A stretch of 64,000 nucleotides of DNA from Hymenopus coronatus (lineage: Eukaryota; Arthropoda; Insecta; Mantodea; Hymenopodidae), in assembly GCA_030762935.1 (NCBI GenBank), contig CM060895.1, positions 37,752,001 to 37,816,000 of the forward strand. Reading direction: 5' to 3'. The notes beneath the pieces are model-generated. The model saw nothing but the letters and a program-made list of their open reading frames with translations, did not search any database and was not told the origin of the DNA. A program made the translations under genes and the position numbers. This document shows, in pieces, positions 1 through 11,517 of this stretch (position 1 is the stretch's first letter; each line of letters starts with the position of its first letter).

Positions 1-194
1 AATTGGGAACGAAGGGTTTTGGGGTATGTGTTTGTAATACCATTTTTTCTTATTTTGATGTAAGGAACTTGTTCCCAAACTTTGTAAAAGTATTTTTGAA
101 TCATTTTGTATAATAAGATTGTCAGATATGCATTCGACATTTGTTGTTGTTGTTTATACTGTTCACAAACAAACACAGAGATCTTTTTTGTTTT

Positions 195-280
195 TGTTTT
201 TTGTTTAGGGGGCCCCAAGAATGTATTTATTTCCGGTGAACTCCGGTATCATTCAGTTTAATACTTCGACTACCTACTAA
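195..280 (+). mobile_element. Family R fragment (3' part)
   Basis: Short remnant matching the segment just before the 3' palindrome of family R (the stretch reading TTCCGGTGAA). It diverges strongly and lacks both ends. Confidence 0.5.
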
Positions 281-456
281 CCAGTGGTTGAGAGAGTAAA
301 AAGTATCCATAGTAAGCTATATTTGCTTACAAATAAGACACTTTTTCTAAAGCTTTTTAGGGCAATGTACTTAATTGATGTTCGAATTCGGTACCTCTTG
401 AAGTGAGGGAGACTGGCTACCGTCACACCATGGAAACAGGTGGTTATAAAACTTTT

Positions 457-1351
457 TATTTTCTGTATAGAGGAAAGTATTGTATTCCACTCAAAAATTC
501 GATACCGAGATTTTACCGGAAATACTTGTTTTAGGACCCCCTGAATCCAAAAAAAAACATTTCCAGAAAAATATGTGTGTGTGTGTCTTTGTATGTGTGT
601 GTGTGTGTGTCTTTGTATGTGTGTGTGTGTGTGGACAGCATAGCTAAAAACGAATATACATTAAATACCAAACTTGGTATTTAGGCTTGGTATCTTCCAA
701 GGATGCGACACGAAGATTTTCAAGAAAATCCTCCCACCTCCAACTACCCTTTACATGGAACATTTTTCGAAAATTTTGATTTTGTAAAAAATGGCTCTAA
801 CGGTTTTGATTAAAATCCCTTATATTAAAGATATTTACATACCAAATGAAATGTATATCTTGAATTCTCTGGGAATAGCCTCTGAAGACCTCTTCATTCT
901 GGCTGAATTTTGCTTAACTGCTAAACCGTAAGAGATAGACACAAACTTACAACACAGAAAATGTAGATCTCGTCAAAACACACAATTTATGTCCTTTACA
1001 TTTTTGTTGTGGAAGTAACCGTTTCCAAGATATTCCTTGTTATTGGTTTCAGTTGTGAAGTACTTATATTTTTCTCAGACAGTAAGTGTCCGTTTTTCTT
1101 TTGCTCTGCTCCTGGCCAAACAAAGAAGCAATTTGCATGATAATCGCATAACGACAGCTTTTAAAACATTTGACTATTGATTTACCCAAGGGTATGTATT
1201 CCCTTATTTTCTTCCTACTTATAAGGAACTAAGTAATAAGAACATTCTGCCTATCATTATCTTGGATTAACAAGGTGCAGAAAGAAGAATAAGCTTATGT
1301 AAGAAGTTTGTAGAAAAGCTAGGGAAAGTCATGTGAGTGTAACACATCAGA
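457..1351 (-). mobile_element. Family R element, near full length
   Basis: Read on the + strand it runs from a degraded hairpin end (TATTTTCTGTATAGAGG) through the ACCGAGATTT-type block, a (GT)n tract near 570-632 and the paired block ACCAAACTTGGTATT, to the opposite terminus AACACATCAGA followed by a T run. It belongs to a subfamily carrying a GTGTCCGTTTTTCTTTTG block, shared with the copy at 14242-15203. The palindrome at the hairpin end has decayed. Confidence 0.8.
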
Positions 1352-1600
1352 TTTTTTTTCCTCTGTAGCTTAACCTCCTTTAACCTGGTTGGTCATATCG
1401 GATGATGAAGAAATTGGTGAAATAATGCTGAAATGATCTAGGGGTCCATGGAGCTTAAAGTTGTTCGATATTCGTCTTCTCAGGATAAGGGAAAACACCA
1501 AAGGAACCTTATCCCTAACCGAGATTGCAACTTGCGACCTCTTGAATGTGAGGCAGACACGCTTATCCCCACATTACCGAGACAGTTTGAAATAGAACTT
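1352..1600 (-). mobile_element. tRNA-derived SINE, family D
   Basis: T-rich start, then AACCTGGTTGGTCATATCGG, a block mentioning GTCCATGGAGCTTAAAGTT, and a degraded tRNA-like head containing AGGCAGACACGCT. It is the reverse complement of the better-preserved copy at 53211-53435. The small frame read across 1448-1687 is not a gene. Confidence 0.65.
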
Positions 1601-1770
1601 TCTTCGTTGATTAGGATAAGCGAGAAAGGTGAGGAGACAAATATCCTTTATATTCAATTACATCACACAAATGGTGTAGCTAACTAGACACGTACCTTAA
1701 TATAGCTAATATTTCTCCTAAAAATCTTGACCATCACATAGCTTTCTCTACATCTCTGTATAAAGTTATT

Positions 1771-2606
1771 ACTTTCTCTACACGTACTATGTACACAGTG
1801 TATAGAAAAGGTATTATATTGTATCCAAAAATTCGATACCGAGATTGCATCGGAAATACATGTTCTGGGTTCCCCTGAATCCAAACAAAGCATTACGTGG
1901 AAAAAGGTCCATGTGTGTGCATGTGTGTGTGTCTGTGTGTCTGTGGACAGCATAGCTCAAAAACGAAAATACCGTTAAATACCGGTGCGACACGATGATT
2001 TTTCAAGAAAATCCCCCCACCCCCAACTACCCTTTACATGCAACTTTTTTCGAAAATTTTGATTTTCTCAAATATGGCTCTAACGATTTTGATTAAAATA
2101 TCGTATATTAAAGATATTTATCTCACAAATAATATGTATATCTCGAATTTTCTGGGAATGGCCTCAAAAGACTACTTTATTCTGGATGAATTTTGCATAA
2201 TTGCTAAACCGTAACAAATGGACAAAGACTTACCACACAAAAACTGTAGTGCACATTAAAACATACAATTTATGTTATATACATTTTTTCGAGGAGTTGG
2301 TCGTTTTTGAGATATTCCTTGTTTTTGGTTTCAGCTTTGAAAAACTTGTACTTTTCTCATATAGGAGTTTGTCAACTCGTGTCCATACAAACAAAGGAAC
2401 TTCAGCTCATAGCAACCAGCTTTTGACTTCACTTTAACCTATGATACTCCCATATTTCGCTTCTACTTACAAGGAAGTAAGTAATAAGACTATTTCTGCT
2501 AATTTTTTCTCGATTAACATAATGTACATAGAAGAATATGCATATCAACAATAATTTGTTACACAGAAGTAGAGAAAGTCATGTGAATGGAACACATAAG
2601 AGTTTT
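1771..2606 (-). mobile_element. Family R element, near full length
   Basis: Begins ACTTTCTCTACACGTACTAT at 1771, keeps the palindrome, the ACCGAGATT block and a short GT tract, and ends ACACATAAGAG near 2606. The 40 bases before it (1731-1770) are a scrap of the opposite terminus of another R copy. Confidence 0.85.
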
Positions 2607-2697
2607 CTCGATTAGCATGAAGTAAATAGAAGCATAAGCTTTTTAACAATAATTTGTTATACAGATGTAGAGAAAGTCATGTGAATGGAACATATCA
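2607..2697 (-). mobile_element. Duplicated family R terminus
   Basis: A second copy of the last ~95 nt of the element (from TTCTCGATTAGCATGAAGTA to CATATCAGA) directly follows the first. The preceding copy therefore carries a tandemly repeated terminus. Confidence 0.75.
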
Positions 2698-2712
2698 GAT
2701 TATATTTTTTTT

Positions 2713-3333
2713 TCTATTCACTTCATGCTAATCGAGATAAACATTAGCAGAATTGGTCTTAATACTTAGCTCCTTGTAAGTTGAAGTGAAATAAGGGGAA
2801 TACACTAGGCTAAAGCAATAGTCAAATGTTTTAAAATGTGGTTGCTATGGGATTGAAATCCATTTCTTTGCGTGACTAGAAGTTAACAAGTTGCCGTATA
2901 AGAAAAGTTTTTGTATTTTAAAACCGAATCTAATAACAACAGATATCTCGAAAATGGTCAACTCCACGAAAAAAAGTACCTATATGATTTAAATTGTGTG
3001 TTTTAACGAGCTCCCATGGTTTTGTTAAGTGAGTTTTTGTCTATCTCCTATGGTTTACAAGTTATGCAAAATCCTGCAAAATTCACCCAGAATAAAGATT
3101 CTTCAGAGGCTATTCCCAGAAAATTTAAGATATACATTTTATTTGTCATGTAAATATCTTTAATATGCGATGTTTAGTATTTTTATCAAAATCGTTACAG
3201 TCATTTTTGAGAAAATAAACATTTTCGAAGCCTTTTCCCTGTAAAGGGCAGTTGGGGTGGGGGATTTTCTTGAAAAACTTAGTGTCACATTCTTGGAAGA
3301 TGCTGAACTTAAATGCCAAGTTTGGTATATAAC

Positions 3334-3389
<56 letters not shown>

Positions 3390-3648
3390 GTCTCTGGACA
3401 CAGGGACATTTTCTAATTCTTTTGGATGCAGGGGGTCTCAAAACATATATTTCCGATGAAATCTTGGTATCGAAGTTTTGGTGTAGTACATTATCTTCCC
3501 TATACACTATGTACATAGTACGTAAAGAGAAGGTAAACCTGTTTTTGAGGGTAAATTGTGGAGCCTCAAAACGTTTATTTTCGGTGAAATCTTGGTATCG
3601 AATTTTTGAGTGGAATGCAATACTTACTTCCTCTGTAGCAGAGAAAGA
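2713..3648 (+). mobile_element. Family R element, inverted partner
   Basis: Opposite orientation to the preceding copy. It lacks the first ~45 nt of the family 5' end and carries a pure (AC)n tract near 3338-3383. It shows a local duplication: the block before the hairpin occurs at about 3425-3530 and again at 3545-3625. The 3' end degrades to GTAGCAGAGAAAG and abuts the long triplet tract. Confidence 0.75.
3338..3383. repeat. (AC)n microsatellite
   Basis: About 23 uninterrupted AC dinucleotides. This is an expanded version of the (AC/GT)n tract present at the same internal position in most family R copies. Confidence 0.95.
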
Positions 3649-3659
3649 AAAAACGATTC

Positions 3660-5340
3660 TTACCACTACTACTACCACTACTACTACCAGTACTACTATC
3701 ACTACTACCACTACTACCACGACTACTACCACTACTACCTACCACTACTACCTCTACTACCACCACTACTACCACTACTACCATTACTACCACTACTGCT
3801 ACTACTACTACCACTACAACCTCTACTACCACTACTACCACTACCACGACTACTATCACTACTACCACTACTACTACCACTACTACCTCTACTACCACTA
3901 CTACCACCACTACTACCACTACTACCTCTACTACCACTACTACCACCACTACTACCACTACTACCTCTACTACCACTACTACTACCACTACTACCTCTAC
4001 TACCACCACTACTACCACTACTACCTCTACTACCACTACTACTACCACTACTACCACTACTACCACTACTACCTCTACTACCACTACTACCACCACTACT
4101 ACCTCTACTACCACTACTACTACCTTTACTACCACTACTACCACTACTACTACCACTACTACCTCTACTACCACCACTACTACCACTACTACCACTACTA
4201 CCTCTACTACCACCACTACTACCACTACCACCACTACTACCACTACTACCTCTACTACCACTACTACTACCACTACTACCTCTACTACCACCACTACTAC
4301 CACTACCACCACTACTACCACTACTACCACTACTACCACTACTACCTCTACTACCACCACTACTACCACTACCACCACTACTACCACTACTACCTCTACT
4401 ACCACTACTACTACCACTACTACCACTACTACCACTACTACTACCACTACTACCTCTATTACCACCACTACTACCACTACTACCACTACTTCCACTACTG
4501 CTACTACTACCAGTATTACCACTACTACCACTACTACCACTACTACTACCACTACTACCACTACTACCACTACTACCACTACTACTGCTACCATTACTAC
4601 CACTACTACTACCACTATTACCGCTACTACTACCACTACTACTGCCACTACTACTACCACTATTACCACTACTACCACTACTACCACTACTACTACCATC
4701 ACTACTACCACGACTACCACTACTACCACTACTGCTACTACTACTACCACTACTACCTCTACTACCACCACTACTACCACTACTACCACTACTGCTACTA
4801 CTACCAGTATTACCACTACTACCACTACTACTACCACTATTACCGCTACTACTACCACTACCACTACTACTACCATTACCACCACTACTACCATTACTAC
4901 CACTACCACTACTACCACTACCACTACTACCACTACTACTATCACTACTACCACTATTACTACCACTACCACTACTACTACCACTATTACCACTACTACT
5001 ACCTTACTACCACTATTACTATCATTACTACCACAGCTACCATTACTACCACTACTACCACTACTACTACTATCATTACTACCACTATTACTACTATCGT
5101 TACTACCACTACTACCACTATTACTACTACCATTACTACCACTATTACTATCATTACTACCACTGCTACCATTACTACCACTACTACCACTACTACTACT
5201 ATCATTACTACCACTATTACTACTATCATTACTACCACTACTACTACCACTATTACCACTACTACCACTATTACTACCATTACTACCACTACTACTACCA
5301 CTATTACCACTACTACTACTACTACTATTACTACAACTAC
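3660..5340. repeat. Giant interrupted trinucleotide tract, (ACT/ACC/ATT)-type
   Basis: About 1.7 kb made almost wholly of ACT and ACC triplets with interspersed TCT, ATT, ATC and rare GCT or ACG. Guanine is nearly absent from the + strand. Local higher-order units such as CTACTACCTCTACTACCACT recur at irregular spacing between 3740 and 4500 and fade afterwards. Continuous reading frames exist in several frames on both strands (Thr/Tyr/Leu-rich on +, poly-Val on -) simply because stop codons cannot form. I do not regard them as genes. Confidence 0.97.
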
Positions 5341-5419
5341 CATACTACTAATACTACTACTAATAATAATAATGATAATCATAGTAATAATGGTGATAAT
5401 AATAATAATAATAATAATA

Positions 5420-5469
<50 letters not shown>

Positions 5470-5478
5470 TACAACTAC
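5341..5478. repeat. (AAT)n microsatellite
   Basis: AATAAT repeats, interrupted near 5375-5395 and then nearly pure to about 5470. It continues from the ACT-type tract without a break, so the two probably evolved as one array. Confidence 0.95.
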
Positions 5479-5940
5479 TTCTAATACTACTGCAACCTGT
5501 CCCCATAGTCTGTAGCAATCTAAATTATAGGATGCTGAATAGCTTTAGTTGATTATTATTAGAACATAATATTTGAAACTCATGTCGTTTATTTGGATTG
5601 TTATTTTATGCTTTTCTTCCATTTCAGAGAAAAAAGTGAAAGAAAAAGACACTCCAGTTTAGAAGCAAGAAGAAGAAGAAATAAATGAGAGATAAGATTT
5701 TTATGAAGTTTCTTTTGTAAATTTAGAGAGGATTTTGTGCTATGTTTCTGAACGTTGTCCTCCTGAGATCTGCAGCTATTATGTGTCGTGCCGACAAAAC
5801 CGTGCCCCGATAACAGCCGAATGACATACGAGTCTTACCGAAATATTACACTTGGCGTATCGCACCACTTACACCCTCGCTCCCCACCCCTAACACATAT
5901 ACAAGATCTTTTTAAAAACTACGATATGCTCCATAAGCCA
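5479..5940. other. Low-copy AT-rich stretch, no gene seen
   Basis: No recognised repeat family and no convincing reading frame. It becomes less AT-rich after about 5780, leading into the promoter-like segment. Confidence 0.5.
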
Positions 5941-5954
5941 CGCCTGTGGGCTCC

Positions 5955-6120
5955 CGGTTCGATTGGCTGGCAGAGCGCGCGACACGCAGCTATTGGTGCA
6001 GTGCCTACGTCACGAGAGGCCAGGTGGTGGGGGAAGCAACAAGCTGGGACCTGTGTATTGCATCAAACTCTCGACATTATGCGTTGGATGCTCGTCGAAG
6101 GCAGACGTTGTTCAGTAGTA
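5955..6120 (+). promoter_or_regulatory. Candidate promoter of the + strand exon
   Basis: A CpG-rich island in an otherwise AT-rich window. It holds two inverted CCAAT boxes (ATTGG at 5962-5966 and 5992-5996, 30 bp apart), a CRE/ATF-type site TACGTCAC at 6006-6013, and an arthropod-type initiator TCAGT at 6112-6116. No TATA box is evident. These elements lie 80-230 bp upstream of a well-placed ATG. The transcription start is inferred only. Confidence 0.5.
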
Positions 6121-6193
6121 AGCAACAGGAAGATCATCAGCTGCGTTACGACAGTTTGCAAAATTCAGTGTTCTTGCTGCATGTGGACCGAAA

Positions 6194-6326
6194 ATGGCTA
6201 TTCCATTCACTCCAAATGAAGATACGGATGAGTACTACAGGGTCCTGGCCCAGCTTCTGAGGGATGTTCTGGATGTCCTAAATCTTCTGGTACGACGTCC
6301 ACCGCCGCCGCCGCCACATACAAGAA
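6194..6326 (+). CDS. Candidate first coding exon, protein of unknown family (partial)
   Basis: The ATG at 6194 is the first in its frame after a TAA at 6119 and has a good start context (A at -3, G at +4). It opens a 44-codon frame beginning MAIPFTPNEDTDEYYRVLAQ. Residues 12-33 look like an amphipathic, Leu/Val-rich helix, and residues 36-41 are six prolines. The frame runs into AGAA|GTAAGT, a near-consensus 5' splice site with GT at 6327-6328, giving a phase-1 junction. Composition and CpG content differ from the surroundings, and upstream CCAAT and CRE-like sites fit a promoter. I do not recognise the family, and no matching downstream exon could be assigned, so the gene may continue beyond the window. 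Alternatives are a chance open frame or an upstream ORF. Confidence 0.6.
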
Positions 6327-6328
6327 GT

Positions 6329-6790
6329 AAGTTTTGTCATATTTTGTATATCTGTAAAAAAAGTGTAACATGAAAGCTTTTGTTGACAAGTCCTGACATA
6401 GAAACAGAGGCATATACCAACTGTCACAAATATAGGCGAATTATTTGTGTTTAAATTTTCGCGTATACTGCTAAAACTATTAAGGTACTATAAAAACGGG
6501 TGTGAAGTTAAAATCTCCTTTATTTACATCTATATTTATTAGTTTTAAAATAGTTTTAGTAATTGCAATAGATTGCGTGCTTGTTCGTTGAACTGTCCAA
6601 GTTGGGTTACTTGACCGGACCCAAGGTCTGCGAGAAATTAGCGAATACGTGACGCAATTTCCGTATGTAGGTCACTGATCTCTTCCTGGACTTTATCCGC
6701 TGGTAGGTGTTGCACATCGGATTTCCCCCAGCACATAACAGATCCGCATTTAGTGAAAATTTAGGAATTTTCTGTATAGTTTTACCGTGA
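6329..6790. other. Putative intron / upstream region, no repeats recognised
   Basis: Repeat-poor and moderately AT-rich. It contains no convincing coding frame and probably lies in the first intron of the candidate exon, or upstream of the next one. Confidence 0.35.
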
Positions 6791-6863
6791 TCAATTTCGA
6801 CCTTTTGAGATGTTCATTTGTTACGCCTCTATGTTCTCTGATCTGTGTAAAGAGTGAAGGAAA

Positions 6864-7188
6864 ATGGCAGTGCGAGTGAAAACTGTGGTGATTTGCAAGT
6901 GTCAACTTTTGTAGATGTCACGCCGTTAAGTGTCAAAGTGCGGTGCACGTGGTGTTTGGTTTTTGAACTTGACACTGTAAACAACCGGGAAGTGTTATCG
7001 CTACAAGTGTGATAATATCCTGTCTGGTTCAGAAGTGCTATGCTGTATTAGCAAGGACAATATTTGAAACAGCGACGCATCGTGATGCAAAATGTGTGCT
7101 GTCCTGGCGAAATATTGCACTAGCGGAAGTAATTCAGAGAGGGAATTTACCACAAATCTGTAGTAAATCAGCTGTGATGGCAATAGGT
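6864..7188 (+). other. Possible alternative first exon or internal exon
   Basis: This repeat-poor segment ends in ATAG|GTACGTGAG, a strong donor match with GT at 7189-7190. The frame entering it is open from 6973 and includes ATGGCAATAG at 7177-7186, which reaches the donor near phase 1, as does the exon at 6194-6326. A short well-initiated frame (MAVRVKTVV...) starts at about 6864 and stops at TAG within 50 nt, like an upstream ORF. An alternative first exon that splices to a shared downstream exon would explain this, but chance is possible. Confidence 0.28.
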
Positions 7189-7199
7189 ACGTGAGTTCA

Positions 7200-8340
7200 G
7201 TGTAAAACAGCAGTTAGTTTTTCACGATCACAACATGCTAATTCCGGGTCGTATGGGTGCGCTAAGATGAATGTTTTTTGTGCATTATTGCGCAGAAAAA
7301 TTTAGCAATTTTGCCATATTTGTGACTATAACTTAAGTTTTTGTTAACATATTTAAATTGTGGCAAATAGTTGACAGAATTCGTGTTTTGCAGTAGTGTA
7401 ATACGGTTTATAAGAAAACGCTGACGTTTTACTTCAGAAATGCAAGGTTACAGATTTAAATTTAAGATATTCTGAGATACTGCGTATCTTATTGTTAGCG
7501 AATTTAATTAGTGTCGATTTTCATGAATTCATTCGTGTTAACCACTGAGTTTTGTGTCAATCCGCGTAACGGTGTGACAAATTGCAACAAGTTAAATTTG
7601 CAAGTTAAATTCGTTTAGAGAAAAGAAAACTTAACAGTATAGATTTAAAATATTAACCATGCCAAAAGTTGAAAAGCTAAATGTTGTGATATATATGATA
7701 CAAAATGTCTTGATTTATCAAAACTTAGACAAGTGATGTGTATTTATAACGTGGTAAAGACAGAAAGGTCCTTAACATTTTAAGTTTTTTAACGATTTCA
7801 ACCAAAAATTGGAATATTTCGGCTATTTTTATGAGCTCGTGCGTAAAATTTCAACAAAGTACTAATAGATGTTCGTTTGAAAGTAGTAGATTAATCTTTA
7901 GAAAAATTTCTCAACGCTTTCAAACAGTCTTGAAACTTTTACGTATTGTGCAAAATTTTTAACTCCACATGGTTCGCGAGGTGAAGTGTAGCACTGTCTC
8001 GGTTTTCTGGTTGTATTATGAGCCATTGCCATGTCATATATATCATGTTATTGTTATAGTGAAAAGGAAAATAAATAACTGCAAAGCACTACTTTCCTTC
8101 TCCGCCATAATCGTTGATAACCTGTAAACAATAACGTGGGTGCAACTTTAAGTGTTAAGCACTTACCGTCCTATAGACATCGTTTATATTACATGCGTGT
8201 GTTAAACTTTGCAAAACAGTGTTTATAACAGTATGAAGATTATAATTTCTATTTCCACATTTCATGTAGTGACTTTTCGTGTAATAAATTTACGATAAAA
8301 TTTGTGTGAGAGGGTCTATTTCGCTGAAATTCGATTTATT
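7200..8340. other. Low-copy AT-rich DNA, no gene seen
   Basis: No recognised repeats, no significant reading frame and no RNA gene. It is consistent with intron or intergenic DNA. Confidence 0.5.
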
Positions 8341-9108
8341 ACTTTCTCTACACGTACTATGTACAAAGTGTAGATTTAAGGTAAATAGACATTTTAGGGT
8401 CCCGTACCCAAAAAAAATTAGAAAAAGGTCGGTGTGTCTGTGAAAACGAAAATTCGATAAAATACCAAACTTGGTACATAAATCAAGTATCTTCAATAAT
8501 GCGTTACAAAGATTTTGAGGAAAATCCTCTCATCCCAAATTACCCTTTAGATGGAGAAATTTCCGAAAATGTTGATTTTCTCGAAAATGGCTCTAACGAT
8601 TTTGACTAAAATACCGTATAATAAAGATATTTACACGACAAATAAATTGTATATCTTGAACTTTCTGACAATAGCCTCTGAAGATATCTTTATTCTGGAT
8701 GGGTTTTCCCATAAATCATAAGAGATAGAGAAAAACTTACTACACAAAATATGTAGATCTCATTGAAACACACAAATTATGTCATATACATTTTTTTCGT
8801 GGAGTTGACCGTTTTTATGATATTCCTTATTATTGGTTTCAGTTTTAAAATACTTTTTAACTTTTTCCATACGGTAATTTGTCAACTCCTGGCAATGCAA
8901 AGAAACGGATTTCATCCACATGGCAATCAGCTTTTTTAAAAAAAATGACTATCGTTTTAGCCTAGTGTACCCCATTATTCCCCCTTCTTACAAGAAAGCC
9001 TTTCTGCTAGTTTGTCTCCATTAGCATAAAGTAGATAGAAGAATAAGCTATTTAACAATAATTTGTTACACAAATGTAGATAAATTCATGTGAATGGAAC
9101 ACATAAGA
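8341..9108 (-). mobile_element. Family R element, internally deleted
   Basis: Starts ACTTTCTCTACACGTACTAT at 8341 and ends ACATAAGA at 9108. The block between the hairpin and the REP-like CCCAAAAATTCG region is shortened and the (GT)n tract is reduced to GTGTGTCTGTG. It is an older copy than the 11797 or 34750 copies. Confidence 0.8.
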
Positions 9109-9109
9109 T

Positions 9110-10320
9110 TTTTTGGTGTTTGTGGTATAGCACTTCTGAAGCACATCACGATGACCGTAAACGTTTACGAATAAACGCCGATAAAAGAGTAAAGAAAAAC
9201 TATCGATACAAAAAAAAGACAGCTTACAAGAAGATCACTTTCGTGTGTATTGGCGTAGGATTTCCCTCATGGTACGCTGGATTTGTAACTTGATACGAAC
9301 TACGAACAGCTGTTGCATAAACATTATACCTGTCTTGTGACAACACGCGACGCCTTTGTTGAGTTTTTGTTACTGTATAATAACAAGTATTACCTGAATA
9401 TTGCGTTGGTGTAGTTTATTTATTTATTTTCTGCTGTCAACTTTGCAACGAGTCAGTGTTATCTAAAAATACGCGCGATAATAGTAAACGGTGACAATCT
9501 TCTCTTAGTTCACCCAAGTTACGTAATTTACTATCGTATTTTACAGAAAACGTTTATTTTACTTTTCAAAATATACTGAAAGCGTTTAAAAAACTATTAT
9601 AATGATTTTTTCTCACCTCTTAGGAGCGTAGCTTTTACTGCGAGATTTTACGATATATTGTATAATTCCTAAATCCCCAAACTATTTTTACTAAGCTTGC
9701 ATTCAATTTTGAACTGCTGTTTTATAGTTATAACTAGAAAAGTACACAGAAAATATCAGAATTTACTAAATGTCGTTAAAATATTACACATTGTTTAACA
9801 ATTTCCGAAATACTCGTTTTTACCACGACCACGTTGTCATTAGCAAAAAGTGACTATGTTTAGTTTGAATCGTTCTTATAAAATAGTAGTATCACCTCTA
9901 TTTAATTAATTTTCCTAATGCCTATATTGTAGAGGAAACATTGATCCAGATATTTATTACCGCGATGGCACTAATAAATGCACGTTTTGAAGTATCTGGA
10001 ATCTAAACAAAATTATGTCTATGTGTTGAAACAATTTAATGACACTTTGCTGAATATTAATCTTTTTTAAAAAAAAAATGCAAGACCAATATGTTTATAA
10101 CATTCTACCATTCGAAATCACCCTTATAGTGGAAAAGGAAATGTTTTTAATTTTTCAAAAATAAGTAATGATTTGGATATAAAATGGGTCTGTCTATTAT
10201 TAGCCTTAGAATCCACCTCGTTGTTTAATTGTACATAACCGAGGACGGCTACTATAAAGAGCAGTCTAAAGCTTCTTAAGTAATGAATTAGAATTTATTA
10301 AAATATGCTATTTGTGACTG
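9110..10320. other. Low-copy AT-rich DNA, no gene seen
   Basis: No repeat family and no coding frame that I can support. Confidence 0.5.
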
Positions 10321-10324
10321 ATCG

Positions 10325-10600
10325 CTTTTTTCGTGGCGTTAACCATTTCCTTAATATTCGTTGTTTTGTTTCTGCGCTGCAATATGCTCGAAATTTTACA
10401 GTTGTTCTTTTTCCCTTCGCATTAGTTTGATATTAAAAAAAAACCGATGTCAGATGAATATAAAACGTTGTATCTACCTGACTTTAAGCATACCTCCATA
10501 GTGCTTTTTTATTTTCTCAAAAATCGCTAACAGTTTTGACCAAAATACGGCACATTTAAAATATTTACGTGACAAATAAAATGTATATCTGTTATATGTG
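10325..10600 (-). mobile_element. Ancient, shuffled family R fragments
   Basis: Two scraps: 10325-10405 (TTTTTTCGTGGCGTTAACC type) and 10505-10597 (TCTCAAAAATCGCTAAC and ACGTGACAAATAAAATG). They are in reversed order relative to intact copies, so rearrangement followed insertion. Confidence 0.45.
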
Positions 10601-10744
10601 ACATCGGCCATTTCTGATAAAATGGTTAGAATTTTTGTATATTTTTACAATTCTTTGAAGTATTCTGCCATTCAGTGTTCCCCGCGTTGTCATGGAAAGA
10701 CATGGAACCTCAAAACCAACGTGTACATATTTTTTGAAATACTT

Positions 10745-11142
10745 GATATGTAAGTTAATAATTCTGAACACATATTTGTTAACGTAAGCTAAATTTACAA
10801 TTAATTTATTAATTGCTATGCCAACAAGCGCTGTAAGTACTTACAGTAAGAGTTTGAGAGGTTATTAATACTTACAGTACAATTAGGAAATGACGTAACA
10901 CCCAAGACATGAGCTACTTCAAGTAAAGAATCTATTGCAAAATTCATTAATAAAAGAGTGTATAAGAAGCCTTTGTCGATATAATTTAGATGTAGCCTTT
11001 CATTTGTTCACATCGAGAATTCATTTTTAGTTAATGTTAAATGAAATATTGAAAAGCAATTTTGATGTATTATTGTCTTTTCTATTTTTACAGTTTATAA
11101 GTATAACTTACAATTCTTAGTACGCACTTTACTATAATTATC
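10745..11142 (+). repeat. Direct duplication, copy 1 (no R insertion)
   Basis: Starts GATATGTAAGTTAATAATTC and matches 11518-12815 at roughly 85-90% by eye, including GCTGTAAGTACTTACAGTAAG, TATAATTTAGATGTAGCC and TATTGAAAAGCAATTTTGAT. This copy has no insertion at GAATTCATTTTTAGTTAATG. Confidence 0.85.
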
Positions 11143-11517
11143 ACTCCAGTCTTTAAAACTATTTCTAAAAGCGTTTATCTCTTTTTATTTTTGTTTCTTC
11201 TTTTGGCTTTAGTCCGCCTTTTCCTATTTCTTATTTATTTTCTCTTGACTGAGAGATTTATAATGTTAGGTGCCTAAAGAAGACTCTTGAGCGATCAGTT
11301 TTTGTATCACATGAGCGTGACTAATGCTGCAAGTTGTCCTAGTTCGTAAATTACCTGATAATCACTCTGAAGCGATGACGACATTATTCACCGTTACTAT
11401 TGCCTGCGGCGGGTCAGTCACCGCAACACCACCTCCGACCAGGGTGCTGTCGCTTGCTTGCCCGTCAAGAGAGTGAAAGTTCGTACAAGATTCCATCTTC
11501 TCTGCATCCAAACAACT

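Noticed and set aside
3422..5484. Very long open frames (up to 667 codons) on both strands
   Set aside because: They translate the triplet array into Thr/Tyr/Leu or poly-Val runs. Stop codons cannot form in such a repeat, so openness is meaningless.
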